64,000 nucleotides of DNA. It comes from DATJZG01 sp035499295 (GTDB lineage: Bacteria; Myxococcota; Myxococcia; Myxococcales; Anaeromyxobacteraceae). Positions within the stretch are counted from its first letter, which is position 1. The number at the start of each line of letters is the position of its first letter. A program made the position numbers and the translations under genes. Positions 17,331-25,818 of this stretch are shown here, piece after piece. Below the pieces are notes generated by a model that saw only the letters and a program-made list of their open reading frames with translations, did not search any database and was not told the origin of the DNA. Where the stretch lies: the NCBI GenBank assembly GCA_035499295.1, contig DATJZG010000016.1, forward strand, positions 62,001-126,000, in the 5' to 3' direction.

Positions 17331-18532
17331 GTGACGTCGGCAACGTACTCCGAGCTGCCGGTCGAAGGCACGCACAGTTCGCCCTTGGCGGCGATCGCCC
17401 CCGCCGCCGGGTCGAAGCGGAGCACGTTCCCGGAGACCCGGTCGCCCACGAAGGCGAGGTCGCCGCAGAAGGTGATGGCTCCCGGCGCGGCCCCCGGCGT
17501 CGGCACCGGCGCCATCACCGCCGGGGTGGTGCCGGAGACGTCCACCGGGACGATGCCTCCCCCGGTCACGGTGGTGCTGTCGTACTCGAAGAAGCCGCAG
17601 GTGACGTAGAGCGTGCTCCCCCGCAGGGCGATGCCCGCCGGGTCCTGGCAGCCCGGGCCCAGGTCCAGCGCGGTGGGGAGGGCGAGCGACTGGGTGGTGG
17701 TGTCGACGACGGCGAGCAAGCCGTTCCCGCCGGGCGCGAAGGTGGCAGGTACGAGGTTCCAGAGCGTCACGTAGAGGCGGGTGCCTCGGAGGAGCAGGCG
17801 CGCCGGCATGGCCCGGGCGCCCGGGCTCGCCAGGGCGGAGAGGTCGATGGTCTTCGTCACCGCCTGCTGGGTGAGGTCGAGGACGGCGACGGCGTCGCTG
17901 CCGTTCAGGGCCACGTAGGCGGTGGTGGTCCCGGCGAAGGCGATGCCCTGCGGGTAGGAGGTGGCGCCGAGCTGGATCTCGCCCACCGGCATCCCCTGCG
18001 CCGGGTCGACGACGACGATCGACCCGACCGCGTCGTTGGAGGCGTAGAGGAGCCCTCCCACCGCCCCCAGGTACTCGAGGTCCGAGAAGCTCCCGGACTG
18101 GGGGATGACCACGCTCGACACCGGCGCCGCCAGGCCGAGGCCGAGCTCGTCCAGGGTGTTGCTCTCCGAGTTCGCGACCCAGAGCGCCGTCCCCACCCGC
18201 GCAAAGGCGATGGGGCCGCTGTCGACCTGCACCGGGGCGCCCACGAGCTCTAGGCTGGCGGTGGCCCCGCGCACCTGGTCGCCGTCGAAGCAGGCGACGT
18301 AGATGGCGGGCGAGCACTGGGTGCCGGAGCAGCAGGAGCCGCCGCTGCAGCTCTGCCCCTCCGCGCACGCGAGCCCGGGCGAGCCGCAGTTCCTGGGGTC
18401 GGACGAGAGGGAGAGGCACTGCCCCTGGTAGACGGTCTGGTCGGCGGAACAGACGACCTCTTTGGAGCAGGCGCCGGCGGCGAGTGGCACGAGTGCGAGG
18501 AGCGCGCTGCGGAGTCTCGGGGTCACGTTCAT
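17318..18532 (-). CDS. Beta-propeller (YncE-like) lipoprotein, BtuG-like candidate
   Basis: The 404-residue lipoprotein has lipobox AAGAC (Cys22). A Cys-rich segment of about 50 residues follows, with many Cys pairs (GQSCSGGSCCSGTQC). The main part is a repeated beta-propeller of YncE type, with blades such as LWVANSESNTLDEL, LLYASNDAVGSIVVVD, AYVALNGSDAVAVLD and LYVTCGFFEYDS. It lies between the BtuB-like receptor (4 bp overlap) and btuF in a cobalamin-riboswitch operon. In Bacteroides, BtuG is a propeller lipoprotein that binds B12 on the cell surface and pairs with BtuB. By analogy this may be a corrinoid-capture protein; that is inference. Confidence 0.75.
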   Translation of the reverse strand: MNVTPRLRSALLALVPLAAGACSKEVVCSADQTVYQGQCLSLSSDPRNCGSPGLACAEGQSCSGGSCCSGTQCSPAIYVACFDGDQVRGATASLELVGAPVQVDSGPIAFARVGTALWVANSESNTLDELGLGLAAPVSSVVIPQSGSFSDLEYLGAVGGLLYASNDAVGSIVVVDPAQGMPVGEIQLGATSYPQGIAFAGTTTAYVALNGSDAVAVLDLTQQAVTKTIDLSALASPGARAMPARLLLRGTRLYVTLWNLVPATFAPGGNGLLAVVDTTTQSLALPTALDLGPGCQDPAGIALRGSTLYVTCGFFEYDSTTVTGGGIVPVDVSGTTPAVMAPVPTPGAAPGAITFCGDLAFVGDRVSGNVLRFDPAAGAIAAKGELCVPSTGSSEYVADVTCGE

Positions 18533-20457
18533 TCCTCCTTGGTGGACCCCACCCGCAAGGTGGCGAGGAACATGCGGGAGGGGAGTGGGTAGCCGAAGCC
18601 GTCCTGGAGGGTGCGGTCGTCGAGGAGGTTCTTCACCTCCACGGTGAGGCGCACCTCGGGGCGGCGCAGGATGCGGACGAAGGCGCCGGCGTTGACGACG
18701 AAGCTCGCCGGCACCGCCTGGATGTTGCGGGAGTCGAGGTACTGCAGGCCGACGTACTGCGCCTCGGCGCTGCCGCCGGCCGGCCCCGCGTCCGCCGAGA
18801 TCCGGGCGTAGAGCCGGTTGCGGGGGCGGTGCGGGAGCTCCTGGCCGACGATGCCGGGGAGGCCGAGGAGCTCCTCGGTGGCCATGAAGGTGTAGGCGAG
18901 CTGCCCTTGCAGGTTCCAGAGGGATCGGAGGGCGGCGCTGGTCGCCTCCACCTCCGCGCCGGCGGCCGAGGCGCGCCCGAAGTTGAAGGGCTTGAAGGTG
19001 CCCGGGGTTCGCCCGCTGTCGTAGACGATGATGTCCTGGTAGAGCGCCCCGAAGGCCCCCACCTCGGCCCGCCCCAGGGGCCCGTCGTAGACGAGCGCGC
19101 CGTCGGCGCTCCAGGCCTGCTCCGGCACCAGGTCCGGGTTGGGCTCGAAGTAGGCGTTCTGGAGGTAGAGCTCGGAGAAGCTGGGGGGACGGAAGGAGTG
19201 CCCCGCGCTCCCCCGCACGGAGAGCGGTCCGACGATGCGGGCGCTCGCCCCGAGCTTGCCCGAGATCCCGGTGAAGGGGCCGACGGCGTCGATCCGCACG
19301 GCCGGCGAGACGCGCGCCTGGTCGTCGCCGAGGACGAGGTCGTCGCCGGCCCAGGCGGCGAGCGTCGGGCGGGAGTGGACCCCGGTGTCGGTCGAGTCGA
19401 GCCGCTCCTCGGAGGCGAGCGCGCCGGCCGAGAGCGTGCTCGGGCCGGCGCCCCATGAGACCCTGGCCTCGCCGCCCAGGGCCGCGTCGCGCTGGACCAC
19501 CGCGCCGGTGCCGGCCGGCGGCTCGAGCCAGACGTCGAGGTCCTCGACCCGGCCACTGGCGCTCGCCTCCACCACCAGGCCGGCGGTGACGAGATGCGAC
19601 CAGCGCAGGGAGGCCGTCCCCCTCCCGCCCCGCTGCCAGTCGTCCGGGGTGGGGCTCGAGGGAACGCCCGGCAGCTGCCGCCAGCCCCAGGAGAGCTGGG
19701 CCAGGCCGTCGAGGCGGTCGGATCCGGGCGTGTAGCGCCCCTTGAGGAGCAGCCCGCCCTGCGCCGACGCGTCGTTCGACCTCACCATGGGGACGAGCGG
19801 GCTCCCCGGGACGGACGGGTCGCGCGGGTAGAGGTAGGGGAAGTCCCCCTGGGTGGCGGTGCCGGTGGCGGCTCCGAGGATCGCCCAGCGCTCGCCGCCC
19901 ACGGCCAGATCGGCGACCCCGGAGAAGGTGTCGAACGAGCCGCCGGTGAGCTCGGCGCCCCAGGTGCCGGCGGTGGCGGGCAGGGTCACCACGTTGACGG
20001 CGCCGCCCAGGGCGCCGGCGCCGTAGTAGGCGCCCTCGGCACCGCGCACCACCTCCACCCGCGAGATCCAGTGGAGCGGGATGGAGGAGAGGTCGACGCC
20101 GCCTCCGGCCGCGGTGTCGAGCGGGATGCCGTCGAGGAGCACCAGCACCCCGCTCGAGCTCGAGCCGCGGATGGAGATGGTGGAGAGCTGGCCCATCCCG
20201 CCGTCGCTGCGGATGGTGACCCCCGGGGCCGTCCCGGCGAGCTCGGCCACTCCCTTCAGCTCGCCGCCGTACCGCTGGGCCTCGACGACGGTGGCCGAGG
20301 CGGTCGGGTCCTGCACCGCCTGGCGGCCCGGCAGGGAGATGACGGCCTCCTCGAGCCGGATGGGCTCGCGCTCGTCGCCGTCGCCGTCGCCGCGGGCGAG
20401 GCGCGAGTACGCGATGGCGAGCGCCAGCACGCTCGCCCGGGCGATCGGGTGTCCCAT
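18529..20457 (-). CDS. btuB: TonB-dependent outer-membrane cobalamin receptor (BtuB-like)
   Basis: The protein of 642 residues has an N-terminal export signal (weak; MGHPIARASVLALAIAYSR), then a plug domain. Plug motifs include GGELKGVAELAGTAPGV, QLSTISIRGSSSSGVLVLLDG and RVEVVRGAEGAYYGAGALGGAVNV. A 22-strand barrel follows with FRPPSFSELYLQNAYFEPNP (FxxPxxxELY of TonB receptors). The end has no aromatic last residue (GSTKEE), which is unusual because most barrels end in Phe. It is the first gene behind the cobalamin riboswitch, so the substrate is most likely B12 or another corrinoid. Confidence 0.9.
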   Translation of the reverse strand: MGHPIARASVLALAIAYSRLARGDGDGDEREPIRLEEAVISLPGRQAVQDPTASATVVEAQRYGGELKGVAELAGTAPGVTIRSDGGMGQLSTISIRGSSSSGVLVLLDGIPLDTAAGGGVDLSSIPLHWISRVEVVRGAEGAYYGAGALGGAVNVVTLPATAGTWGAELTGGSFDTFSGVADLAVGGERWAILGAATGTATQGDFPYLYPRDPSVPGSPLVPMVRSNDASAQGGLLLKGRYTPGSDRLDGLAQLSWGWRQLPGVPSSPTPDDWQRGGRGTASLRWSHLVTAGLVVEASASGRVEDLDVWLEPPAGTGAVVQRDAALGGEARVSWGAGPSTLSAGALASEERLDSTDTGVHSRPTLAAWAGDDLVLGDDQARVSPAVRIDAVGPFTGISGKLGASARIVGPLSVRGSAGHSFRPPSFSELYLQNAYFEPNPDLVPEQAWSADGALVYDGPLGRAEVGAFGALYQDIIVYDSGRTPGTFKPFNFGRASAAGAEVEATSAALRSLWNLQGQLAYTFMATEELLGLPGIVGQELPHRPRNRLYARISADAGPAGGSAEAQYVGLQYLDSRNIQAVPASFVVNAGAFVRILRRPEVRLTVEVKNLLDDRTLQDGFGYPLPSRMFLATLRVGSTKEE

Positions 20458-20526
20458 CGATCCCGCGCGTCTCCTTCGGACGCGAAGAAATCACGGGCCG
20501 CGAACCATTCGCGGCCAGGCCCGGGG

Positions 20527-20690
20527 GGAGGTCTCCTGGCTTCCGGGGCACGGCTTTGGGCCGTGGGTGCCTGCCACCTTCCCGCCGCGGCACGCGCGAC
20601 AGTGGTGACTGCCTGCAGGCACCTTCGCCCCGGCTACAGTGGCGGGACCGCGCCGGACTCCGACCGGCTTCCCTGATCCCCCGGGCGACT
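20527..20690 (-). promoter_or_regulatory. Cobalamin riboswitch
   Basis: Read on the minus strand, the region opens with GGGAAGCCGGT and TCCGGCGCGGTCCCGCCACTGTA-type blocks, with CCGCCACTGT at 20636-20645. It then runs through two pairing regions and ends with the B12 box AAGCCAGGAGACC (20529-20541). These conserved blocks are in the right order and spacing for the AdoCbl aptamer. It lies 70 bases upstream of the btuB start and would repress the whole uptake operon when B12 is plentiful. The remaining intergenic DNA up to 20897 holds the promoter for this operon and for the divergent glycosyltransferase. Confidence 0.93.
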
Positions 20691-20897
20691 GTGTAAGCCC
20701 TCGTAGCGCTCCCCGCGCCGGGGTGTCAAGAAGCGAGTGCGAAGCCCGCGGACGGAGGGGCGATCGAGGGAGGCGGGCCCGGCGGTCCAATGGCGCGCAT
20801 CCGGCCCTTCGTGACGCGGTTCGGCGAGCTCGCCCCCGGCCAGCGGCGCGAGGAGAGTTGAGGCGACGAGGCGGTCCGCGCGATACAGTGCAGCGCA

Positions 20898-22094
20898 ATG
20901 AGAGACCTGGGCGCGCCCGGCGCGAGCCACCCCCTTAAGCCCGAACGCCCGTTGCGGATCGCCATGGTCATCGACGCCTGGGACGAGGCGAACAACGGGG
21001 CGGTGGTCTCGACGCGCCGCTTCTCGGAGATCCTCCGGAGCCGGGGATGCGTGGTGGAGATCCTCGCCACCGGCGAGCCGGCCCCGGGCAAGGTGCCCTT
21101 CAAGACCTTCTTCGTCCCCACCCCGGGCCGGATCATGGAGAGGATGCGGCTGCCCTTCGCGTGGCCGGACAACCGCATCCTCGCGGAGGCGCTCTCGCGG
21201 CAGGACGTTGTCCACGTGCAGTTCCCGTTCTACCTGGGGATCCGGGCCATCACGGTTTCCCGCCAGGCGCGCGTGCCGGTGGTTTCGACGTTCCACGTCC
21301 AGGCGGAGCACCTCCTGCACAACGTGAACGTCCACAGCCGGACGCTCGTCAGCTGGGTCTACCGGTTCTTCCTCAGGACCACCTACAACCGCTCCGACCA
21401 CGTCGTCTGCCCGAGCCGCTTCGCCCAGGAGGAGCTGACGCGCTACGGGCTGCGCGTGCCGTCGTCGGTCATCTCGAACGGCGTCCCGCCGGAGTACCGT
21501 CCGCTCCCCAAGGACGAGTGCCCCCGGTTCGACGGGAAGTTCACGATCCTGTGCGTGGGCCGGCTCGCGCGTGAGAAGCGCCAGGACCTCCTCCTCGAGG
21601 CGGTGCGAGCCTCGCGGCACGAGGCGAACATCCAGCTCGTCCTCCTCGGGGACGGCCCCCAGCGCGCGCGCCTCGAGGAGCAGGGGAAGAGCCTCACCAA
21701 CCGGCCGATCTTTCGCTGGCTCAAGCCCGCCGAGCTCATCCCCTACTACGGCGGGGCGGACCTGTGCGTGCACGCGGCCGACGTAGAGGTCGAGTGCATG
21801 TCGGTCCTCGAGGCGATGGCCTGCGGCCTGCCGTGCCTCATCGCCCGGTCGCCGCTCAGCGCCACCTCCCAGTTCGCCCTCTCCGACGACTTCCTCTTCG
21901 AGGCCGGGGCGCGCGAGGATCTGACGCGGAAGATCGACTCCTTTATCGAGAACCGGGAGGGGCTCGCGAAGGCGCGCGAGGCCTACCGCGAGGCGGCGCG
22001 AGGCTACGCGGTCGAGGCCTCCGCGGAGAAGCTCCTCGACGTCTACCGCAAGGTGGTGGCCGCCGCCTCGGGGAGCTCCTCGGCCGCCGCTTGA
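20898..22094 (+). CDS. Glycosyltransferase, family 4 (GT-B)
   Basis: The protein of 398 residues has an N-terminal acceptor domain (LRIAMVIDAWDEANNGAV, VHVQFPFYLG) and a C-terminal nucleotide-sugar domain with LCVGRLAREKRQDLLLEAV and the E-x7-E motif EVECMSVLEAMACGLP. This fits group-1 glycosyltransferases that add a sugar to a lipid or polysaccharide, such as diacylglycerol glucosyltransferases; acceptor and donor cannot be told from sequence. The C-terminus is alanine/serine-rich. The start is taken as ATG 20898 (weak ribosome-binding site). It stands alone. Confidence 0.85.
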   Translation: MRDLGAPGASHPLKPERPLRIAMVIDAWDEANNGAVVSTRRFSEILRSRGCVVEILATGEPAPGKVPFKTFFVPTPGRIMERMRLPFAWPDNRILAEALSRQDVVHVQFPFYLGIRAITVSRQARVPVVSTFHVQAEHLLHNVNVHSRTLVSWVYRFFLRTTYNRSDHVVCPSRFAQEELTRYGLRVPSSVISNGVPPEYRPLPKDECPRFDGKFTILCVGRLAREKRQDLLLEAVRASRHEANIQLVLLGDGPQRARLEEQGKSLTNRPIFRWLKPAELIPYYGGADLCVHAADVEVECMSVLEAMACGLPCLIARSPLSATSQFALSDDFLFEAGAREDLTRKIDSFIENREGLAKAREAYREAARGYAVEASAEKLLDVYRKVVAAASGSSSAAA

Positions 22095-22294
22095 TGCGAG
22101 CGCCGGACAGGGACGAGGCGCGGCGGCCTGCCCGACGCGCTCCCGGCTCCGGGCGTCGAGGAGCGCGCGCGATGCCCGCCGACCGAGGGCGATCGAGGAG
22201 GCCGGCCCGGCGGCCGGAAGGGGCGCGCCCGCCCGGCGCGGCCCGGGTCCCGGGCGCGCCAGGCGGACCGGCGGCGCCGCGGCGAGGAGCCGCC

Positions 22295-22543
22295 TCAGGG
22301 CGCGGCTTCGGCCTCGACCGGCTCCTCGTCGGGGGTGCGGGCCTCCGGCGTGCGCGCCTCGCGCACCAGGAGCCGGTTCGTGCTCCAGGGGAAGGCGTCG
22401 AGGATCAAGGTGAGGCTCCCGTCCCTGTTGGTGAAGGCGGCGCCGAGCTTCATCCAGTAGGGGCGGACCCCGTCCCGGCGCTCGATGACCGCGTATACGG
22501 AGAGTGGCTTGCGGCCCGGCGGGCCGCCGTTCGCTTCGCTCAT
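22295..22543 (-). CDS. Small conserved protein, function unknown
   Basis: The 82-residue protein contains a recognisable small-protein pattern: YAVIERRDGVRPYWMKLGAA, then FTNRDGSLTLILDAFP, and TNRLLVRE. Short proteins with this W-x-K-x-G-x-A-F-x-N-x-DGS pattern occur across Proteobacteria with no assigned function. The C-terminus is acidic. The ATG at 22543 has a ribosome-binding site (GGGAG) at the right distance. The start in the longer open frame (22591) was rejected. It lies downstream of the DUF3467 gene on the same strand, 140 bp away. Confidence 0.7.
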   Translation of the reverse strand: MSEANGGPPGRKPLSVYAVIERRDGVRPYWMKLGAAFTNRDGSLTLILDAFPWSTNRLLVREARTPEARTPDEEPVEAEAAP

Positions 22544-22682
22544 CGTCGATCTCCCTTGCAGCGGGTTCGCCGGGAGAGGAGCAAGGACCATGCCCGGGCG
22601 GTGCGGTCGCGGTTGCGCCCTCGGGCGCGCGCGACCGAGGCCGGTCGGCGGACGGCCGTTTGGTCGGCGGACCGGGTCGCCT

Positions 22683-23003
22683 TCAGTTGGCGACGGTGCG
22701 CGGCAGGTTGGGCGGCGGGCTCGGGTCCACCGCGCCGTAGGTCGACTCGTACCGCGCCATGTTCTCCTGCATCGCCAGGATGAGCCGCTTCATGTGCCTG
22801 GGGGTGAGGATGGCCCGGGCGCGGACGGTGGCCCGGGGTGTCTCCGGGTGCAGGTAGAGGAGGTCGAGCGTGAACTCGCTGTCGGTGTGGTTCACCATGG
22901 CCACGTTCACGAAGACCCCGTTGGCGATGACGGGGTCGAGCTCGATCTGGACCTGGACGGACGCGCCGCCGGGGGCGCCGGGGACGCTGGGCTTGTCGGA
23001 CAT
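22683..23003 (-). CDS. DUF3467 family protein
   Basis: The 106-residue protein matches DUF3467: strands with VQVQIELDPVIANGVFVNVAMVNHTDSEF split by short gaps, seen in part as ANGVFVNVAMVNHTDSEF, then DLLYLHPE and a helix ILTPRHMKRLILAMQENMARYE. No enzyme motif is visible. Family members often resemble phage-tail or gas-vesicle-adjacent small proteins, but the function is unknown. It is divergent from the hydrolase gene with 62 bp between them. Confidence 0.85.
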   Translation of the reverse strand: MSDKPSVPGAPGGASVQVQIELDPVIANGVFVNVAMVNHTDSEFTLDLLYLHPETPRATVRARAILTPRHMKRLILAMQENMARYESTYGAVDPSPPPNLPRTVAN

Positions 23004-23065
23004 GGGGGCGAGCGTACCCGGAATCCGCGTTGTTGCGTGAGGAGTCGCATGCTAAGGGACGCGGG

Positions 23066-23863
23066 ATGCCAGAGCCCAAAGCCCGCGGGGATGGCCGACC
23101 CTTCGACCTCCCCGGGGGCCCGGACGCGGCGCTCCTCCTGCACGGGCTCACCGGCTCGCCCTTCGAGGTCCGGTACCTGGCGGAGAGGCTCCACCAGGCC
23201 TTCGGGATCCGCTGCCGCGGCCCCGTGCTCCCGGGCCACGAGAGCCCGGAGGCGCTCGCCCGGGTGCCATGGCGGGAGTGGATGGACGGCGCGCGCCGCG
23301 AGCTCCTGGCGCTCGACGGGGCGGGGCGGACGCTCGTCGTCGGCTGCTCCATGGGCGCGCTCCTCGCCTGCGCGCTCGCCCGCGACTACGCCTCGCGCGT
23401 CGACGGGCTGGTGCTGCTCGCGCCCGCGCTGCGGCTCACCTTCCCGGGACGGGCGGCTGCCTGGCTGGCGCGCCACACGCCGCTCGCGCGGGTGATGCCC
23501 TTCTCCCGCAAGCGCTCCGGTCCCGACGTGGCGGACGGGGCGATGCGGGCCTTGAACCCCTGCCTGGACGCGGTCCCGCTCGCCTCGGTGGTGGAGCTCT
23601 CCGATCTCGCCGCCTTCGTGGACGCCCTCCTCCCGGAGGTGCGCGCCCCGGCGCTCGTCGTCGCCGGCGGCCGCGACCACACCGTCTCGCTCGCCGGCGT
23701 GCGTCGGATGGCGGGGCGGCTCGGCGGGGAGACCCGGCTCGTGGTGCTGCCCCGAAGCCAGCACCTGGTGGGCATCGACGTGGAACGCGACCGATGCGCC
23801 GAGGAGGCCCGCCTCTTCCTCGACGCCCTCCCGGCCCGCCCGGCGGCGGTGAGCGCGAGGTGA
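23066..23863 (+). CDS. Alpha/beta hydrolase, monoacylglycerol-lipase/carboxylesterase-like
   Basis: The 265-residue protein has the nucleophile elbow GCSMG (serine near residue 97), an early oxyanion-type loop LLHGLTGSPFEVRYLAERL, Asp in GGRDHTV and a late His in SQHLVGID, a complete-looking Ser-Asp-His set. It resembles Est30-type carboxylesterases. The ATG at 23066 was preferred over an upstream TTG (23030) because the conserved part starts just after it. It is followed only 2 bp later by glpK; together they suggest lipid or glycerol-ester use, with glycerol passed to GlpK (inference). Confidence 0.85.
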   Translation: MPEPKARGDGRPFDLPGGPDAALLLHGLTGSPFEVRYLAERLHQAFGIRCRGPVLPGHESPEALARVPWREWMDGARRELLALDGAGRTLVVGCSMGALLACALARDYASRVDGLVLLAPALRLTFPGRAAAWLARHTPLARVMPFSRKRSGPDVADGAMRALNPCLDAVPLASVVELSDLAAFVDALLPEVRAPALVVAGGRDHTVSLAGVRRMAGRLGGETRLVVLPRSQHLVGIDVERDRCAEEARLFLDALPARPAAVSAR

Positions 23864-23865
23864 AC

Positions 23866-25344
23866 ATGGGCTCGTACGTGGTGGCGATCGACCAGGGCAC
23901 CACCGGCACCACCGTGCTGGTGCTCGACCGCCGGCTCTCGGTGAAGGCCAAGGTGAACGCCGAGTTCCCGCAGCACTTCCCGCGCCCCGGCTTCGTGGAG
24001 CACGACCTGGAGGAGATCTGGCGGTCCACCACCTCGGTGCTCCGGCGGGCGCTCTCGCAGGCCGGTGTCCGCGGCAAGGAGGTGGCGGCGGTCGGCATCA
24101 CCAACCAGCGCGAGACGACCGCTCTCTGGGATCGCCGGAACGGAAAACCGGTGCACCGGGCCATCGTCTGGCAGGACCGGCGCACCTCCGCCGAGTGCGC
24201 GCGCCTCAAGGCAGAGGGGAGGGAGGCCTGGGTGCGGGAGCGCACCGGCCTCGTCCTCGACCCCTACTTCTCCGGGACCAAGCTCGACTGGATGCTCACC
24301 CATCTGAAGGGGCTCCGCGAGCGGGCGGAGCGGGGCGAGATCGCCTTCGGGACGATCGACACCTTCCTCGCCTACCGGCTCACCGGCGGGGAGTCCCACG
24401 TCACCGACCCCTCCAACGCCAGCCGCACGCTCCTCATGAACCTGCGCACGCTCCGGTGGGACCCGGAGCTCCTCGACCTCTTCCACGTGCCCGGCGCGGT
24501 CCTGCCGGAGATCCGCATGAGTTCGGAGGTCTACGGAACGACGAAGGGCCTGCGGGTCCTCCCCGATGGCGTGCCGGTGGCCGGGATCGCCGGGGACCAG
24601 CAGGCGGCGCTCTTCGGCCAGGCGTGCTTCTCGCCCGGGGAGGCGAAGTGCACCTACGGGACCGGGGCCTTCGTCCTCGAGAACACCGGCAGGGAGCCGG
24701 TCTTCTCGACCCGCGGCCTGCTCACCACCGTCGCCTGGTCGCTCCCGGGAGAGGTGGCCTACGCGCTCGAGGGCAGCTCCTTCATCGCCGGTGCCGCGGT
24801 GCAGTGGCTCCGCGACGGCCTCGGGATCATCCGGCGGGCCTCGGAGGTGGAGGCGCTCGCCCGGAAGGTGCCGGACACCGGGGGCGTGGTCTTCGTTCCG
24901 GCGCTCACCGGCCTCGGCGCCCCCCACTGGCGCCCCGACGCCCGGGGGCTCGTCTGCGGGATCGACCGCGGCACGACGAAGGCGCACCTCGCGAGGGCCG
25001 CGCTCGAGGGCATCGCCCTGCAGATCCACGACCTGGCGGTGGCCATGCAGGCCGAGTCGGGCCAGCGCTTCCCGGTGTTCAAGGTGGACGGGGGTGCCAC
25101 CGCGAACGACCTCCTCATGCAGATGCAGGCCGACCTCCTCGGTGTCCCCGTCGAACGACCCCGGATGGTGGAGACCACCGCGCTCGGGGCGGCCTTCCTG
25201 GCCGGCCTGGCGGTCGGCTTCTGGAAGTCGCGCGAGGACATCCGGCGCGCCTGGAAGAGGGACCGCCGCTTCGAGCCGCGAATGTCGGAGGGCGACCGGG
25301 AGCGGCTCTTCGCCCGCTGGCACCGGGCGGTGGCGATCGCCTGA
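23866..25344 (+). CDS. glpK: Glycerol kinase
   Basis: The FGGY-family kinase of 492 residues phosphorylates glycerol to sn-glycerol-3-phosphate. It shows the N-terminal phosphate loop AIDQGTTGTTVLVLD, substrate segments GITNQRET and IVWQDRRT, GDQQAALFGQ, the ATP-site TYGTGAFVLENTG and the C-terminal VDGGATANDLLMQ. The ATG is directly behind GAGGTGAAC, a good ribosome-binding site, and 2 bp after the hydrolase stop. No GlpF, GlpD or GlpX gene is nearby. It is full length with no broken motif. Confidence 0.97.
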   Translation: MGSYVVAIDQGTTGTTVLVLDRRLSVKAKVNAEFPQHFPRPGFVEHDLEEIWRSTTSVLRRALSQAGVRGKEVAAVGITNQRETTALWDRRNGKPVHRAIVWQDRRTSAECARLKAEGREAWVRERTGLVLDPYFSGTKLDWMLTHLKGLRERAERGEIAFGTIDTFLAYRLTGGESHVTDPSNASRTLLMNLRTLRWDPELLDLFHVPGAVLPEIRMSSEVYGTTKGLRVLPDGVPVAGIAGDQQAALFGQACFSPGEAKCTYGTGAFVLENTGREPVFSTRGLLTTVAWSLPGEVAYALEGSSFIAGAAVQWLRDGLGIIRRASEVEALARKVPDTGGVVFVPALTGLGAPHWRPDARGLVCGIDRGTTKAHLARAALEGIALQIHDLAVAMQAESGQRFPVFKVDGGATANDLLMQMQADLLGVPVERPRMVETTALGAAFLAGLAVGFWKSREDIRRAWKRDRRFEPRMSEGDRERLFARWHRAVAIA

Positions 25345-25428
25345 CGCCCCCCCCGAAGGAGCCAGAAGGGGATCCGAACCGTCCAAAGCGCCCGGAAGTC
25401 CTTGATCGCCCCGTTCGGGTATCGAAGA

Positions 25429-25818
25429 ATGAGGCCGATGCGGGGGAGGACAGAGGATAGGGGCGAGCGCGTCCGCGAGGCGGTGCGCGTCTCCGTCGGA
25501 GTCCACGTCCGCTATCGGTTCGACACGCGCGAGGAGTTCGCGGCGGCCACCGCCGTCGACGTCTCGGCGAGTGGCGTGTTCGTCCCCTTCGAGGGCAAGC
25601 AGGGTGCCGGCGCCATGGTCGAGCTCGAGGTCGAGTGGCCGAAGAGCGGGAAGCCGCTCCACGGGTTCGGGCGGGTGGCCCGCCTCGGCAACTGCCCCGA
25701 CGGGAAACCGGGCATGGGCGTGCAGTTCGTGAGCTTCGACGAGCAGGACCTCGAGCTCATCGAGGAGTTCGTCACCGTGGCGGCCGAGCTCGAGAAGGCG
25801 AAGGCCGGCACACCCTAG
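25429..25818 (+). CDS. PilZ-domain protein
   Basis: The 129-residue single-domain protein fits PilZ. The D/N-x-S-x-x-G motif is DVSASGVFV, and the upstream basic motif is an Arg-rich stretch (RVREAVRVSV) in place of the classic RxxxR. The tail is a helix ending DLELIEEFVTVAAELE. PilZ domains bind cyclic di-GMP or act as atypical adaptors in motility; since the Arg motif is close to the canonical form, binding is plausible but unproven. The start is ATG 25429 (25438 also possible). It converges with radA and overlaps its end by 4 bp. Confidence 0.82.
   Translation: MRPMRGRTEDRGERVREAVRVSVGVHVRYRFDTREEFAAATAVDVSASGVFVPFEGKQGAGAMVELEVEWPKSGKPLHGFGRVARLGNCPDGKPGMGVQFVSFDEQDLELIEEFVTVAAELEKAKAGTP

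Noticed and set aside
22095..22294. Possible coding extension after the glycosyltransferase
   Set aside because: Arg/Gly/Pro-rich translation without motif; left as intergenic.
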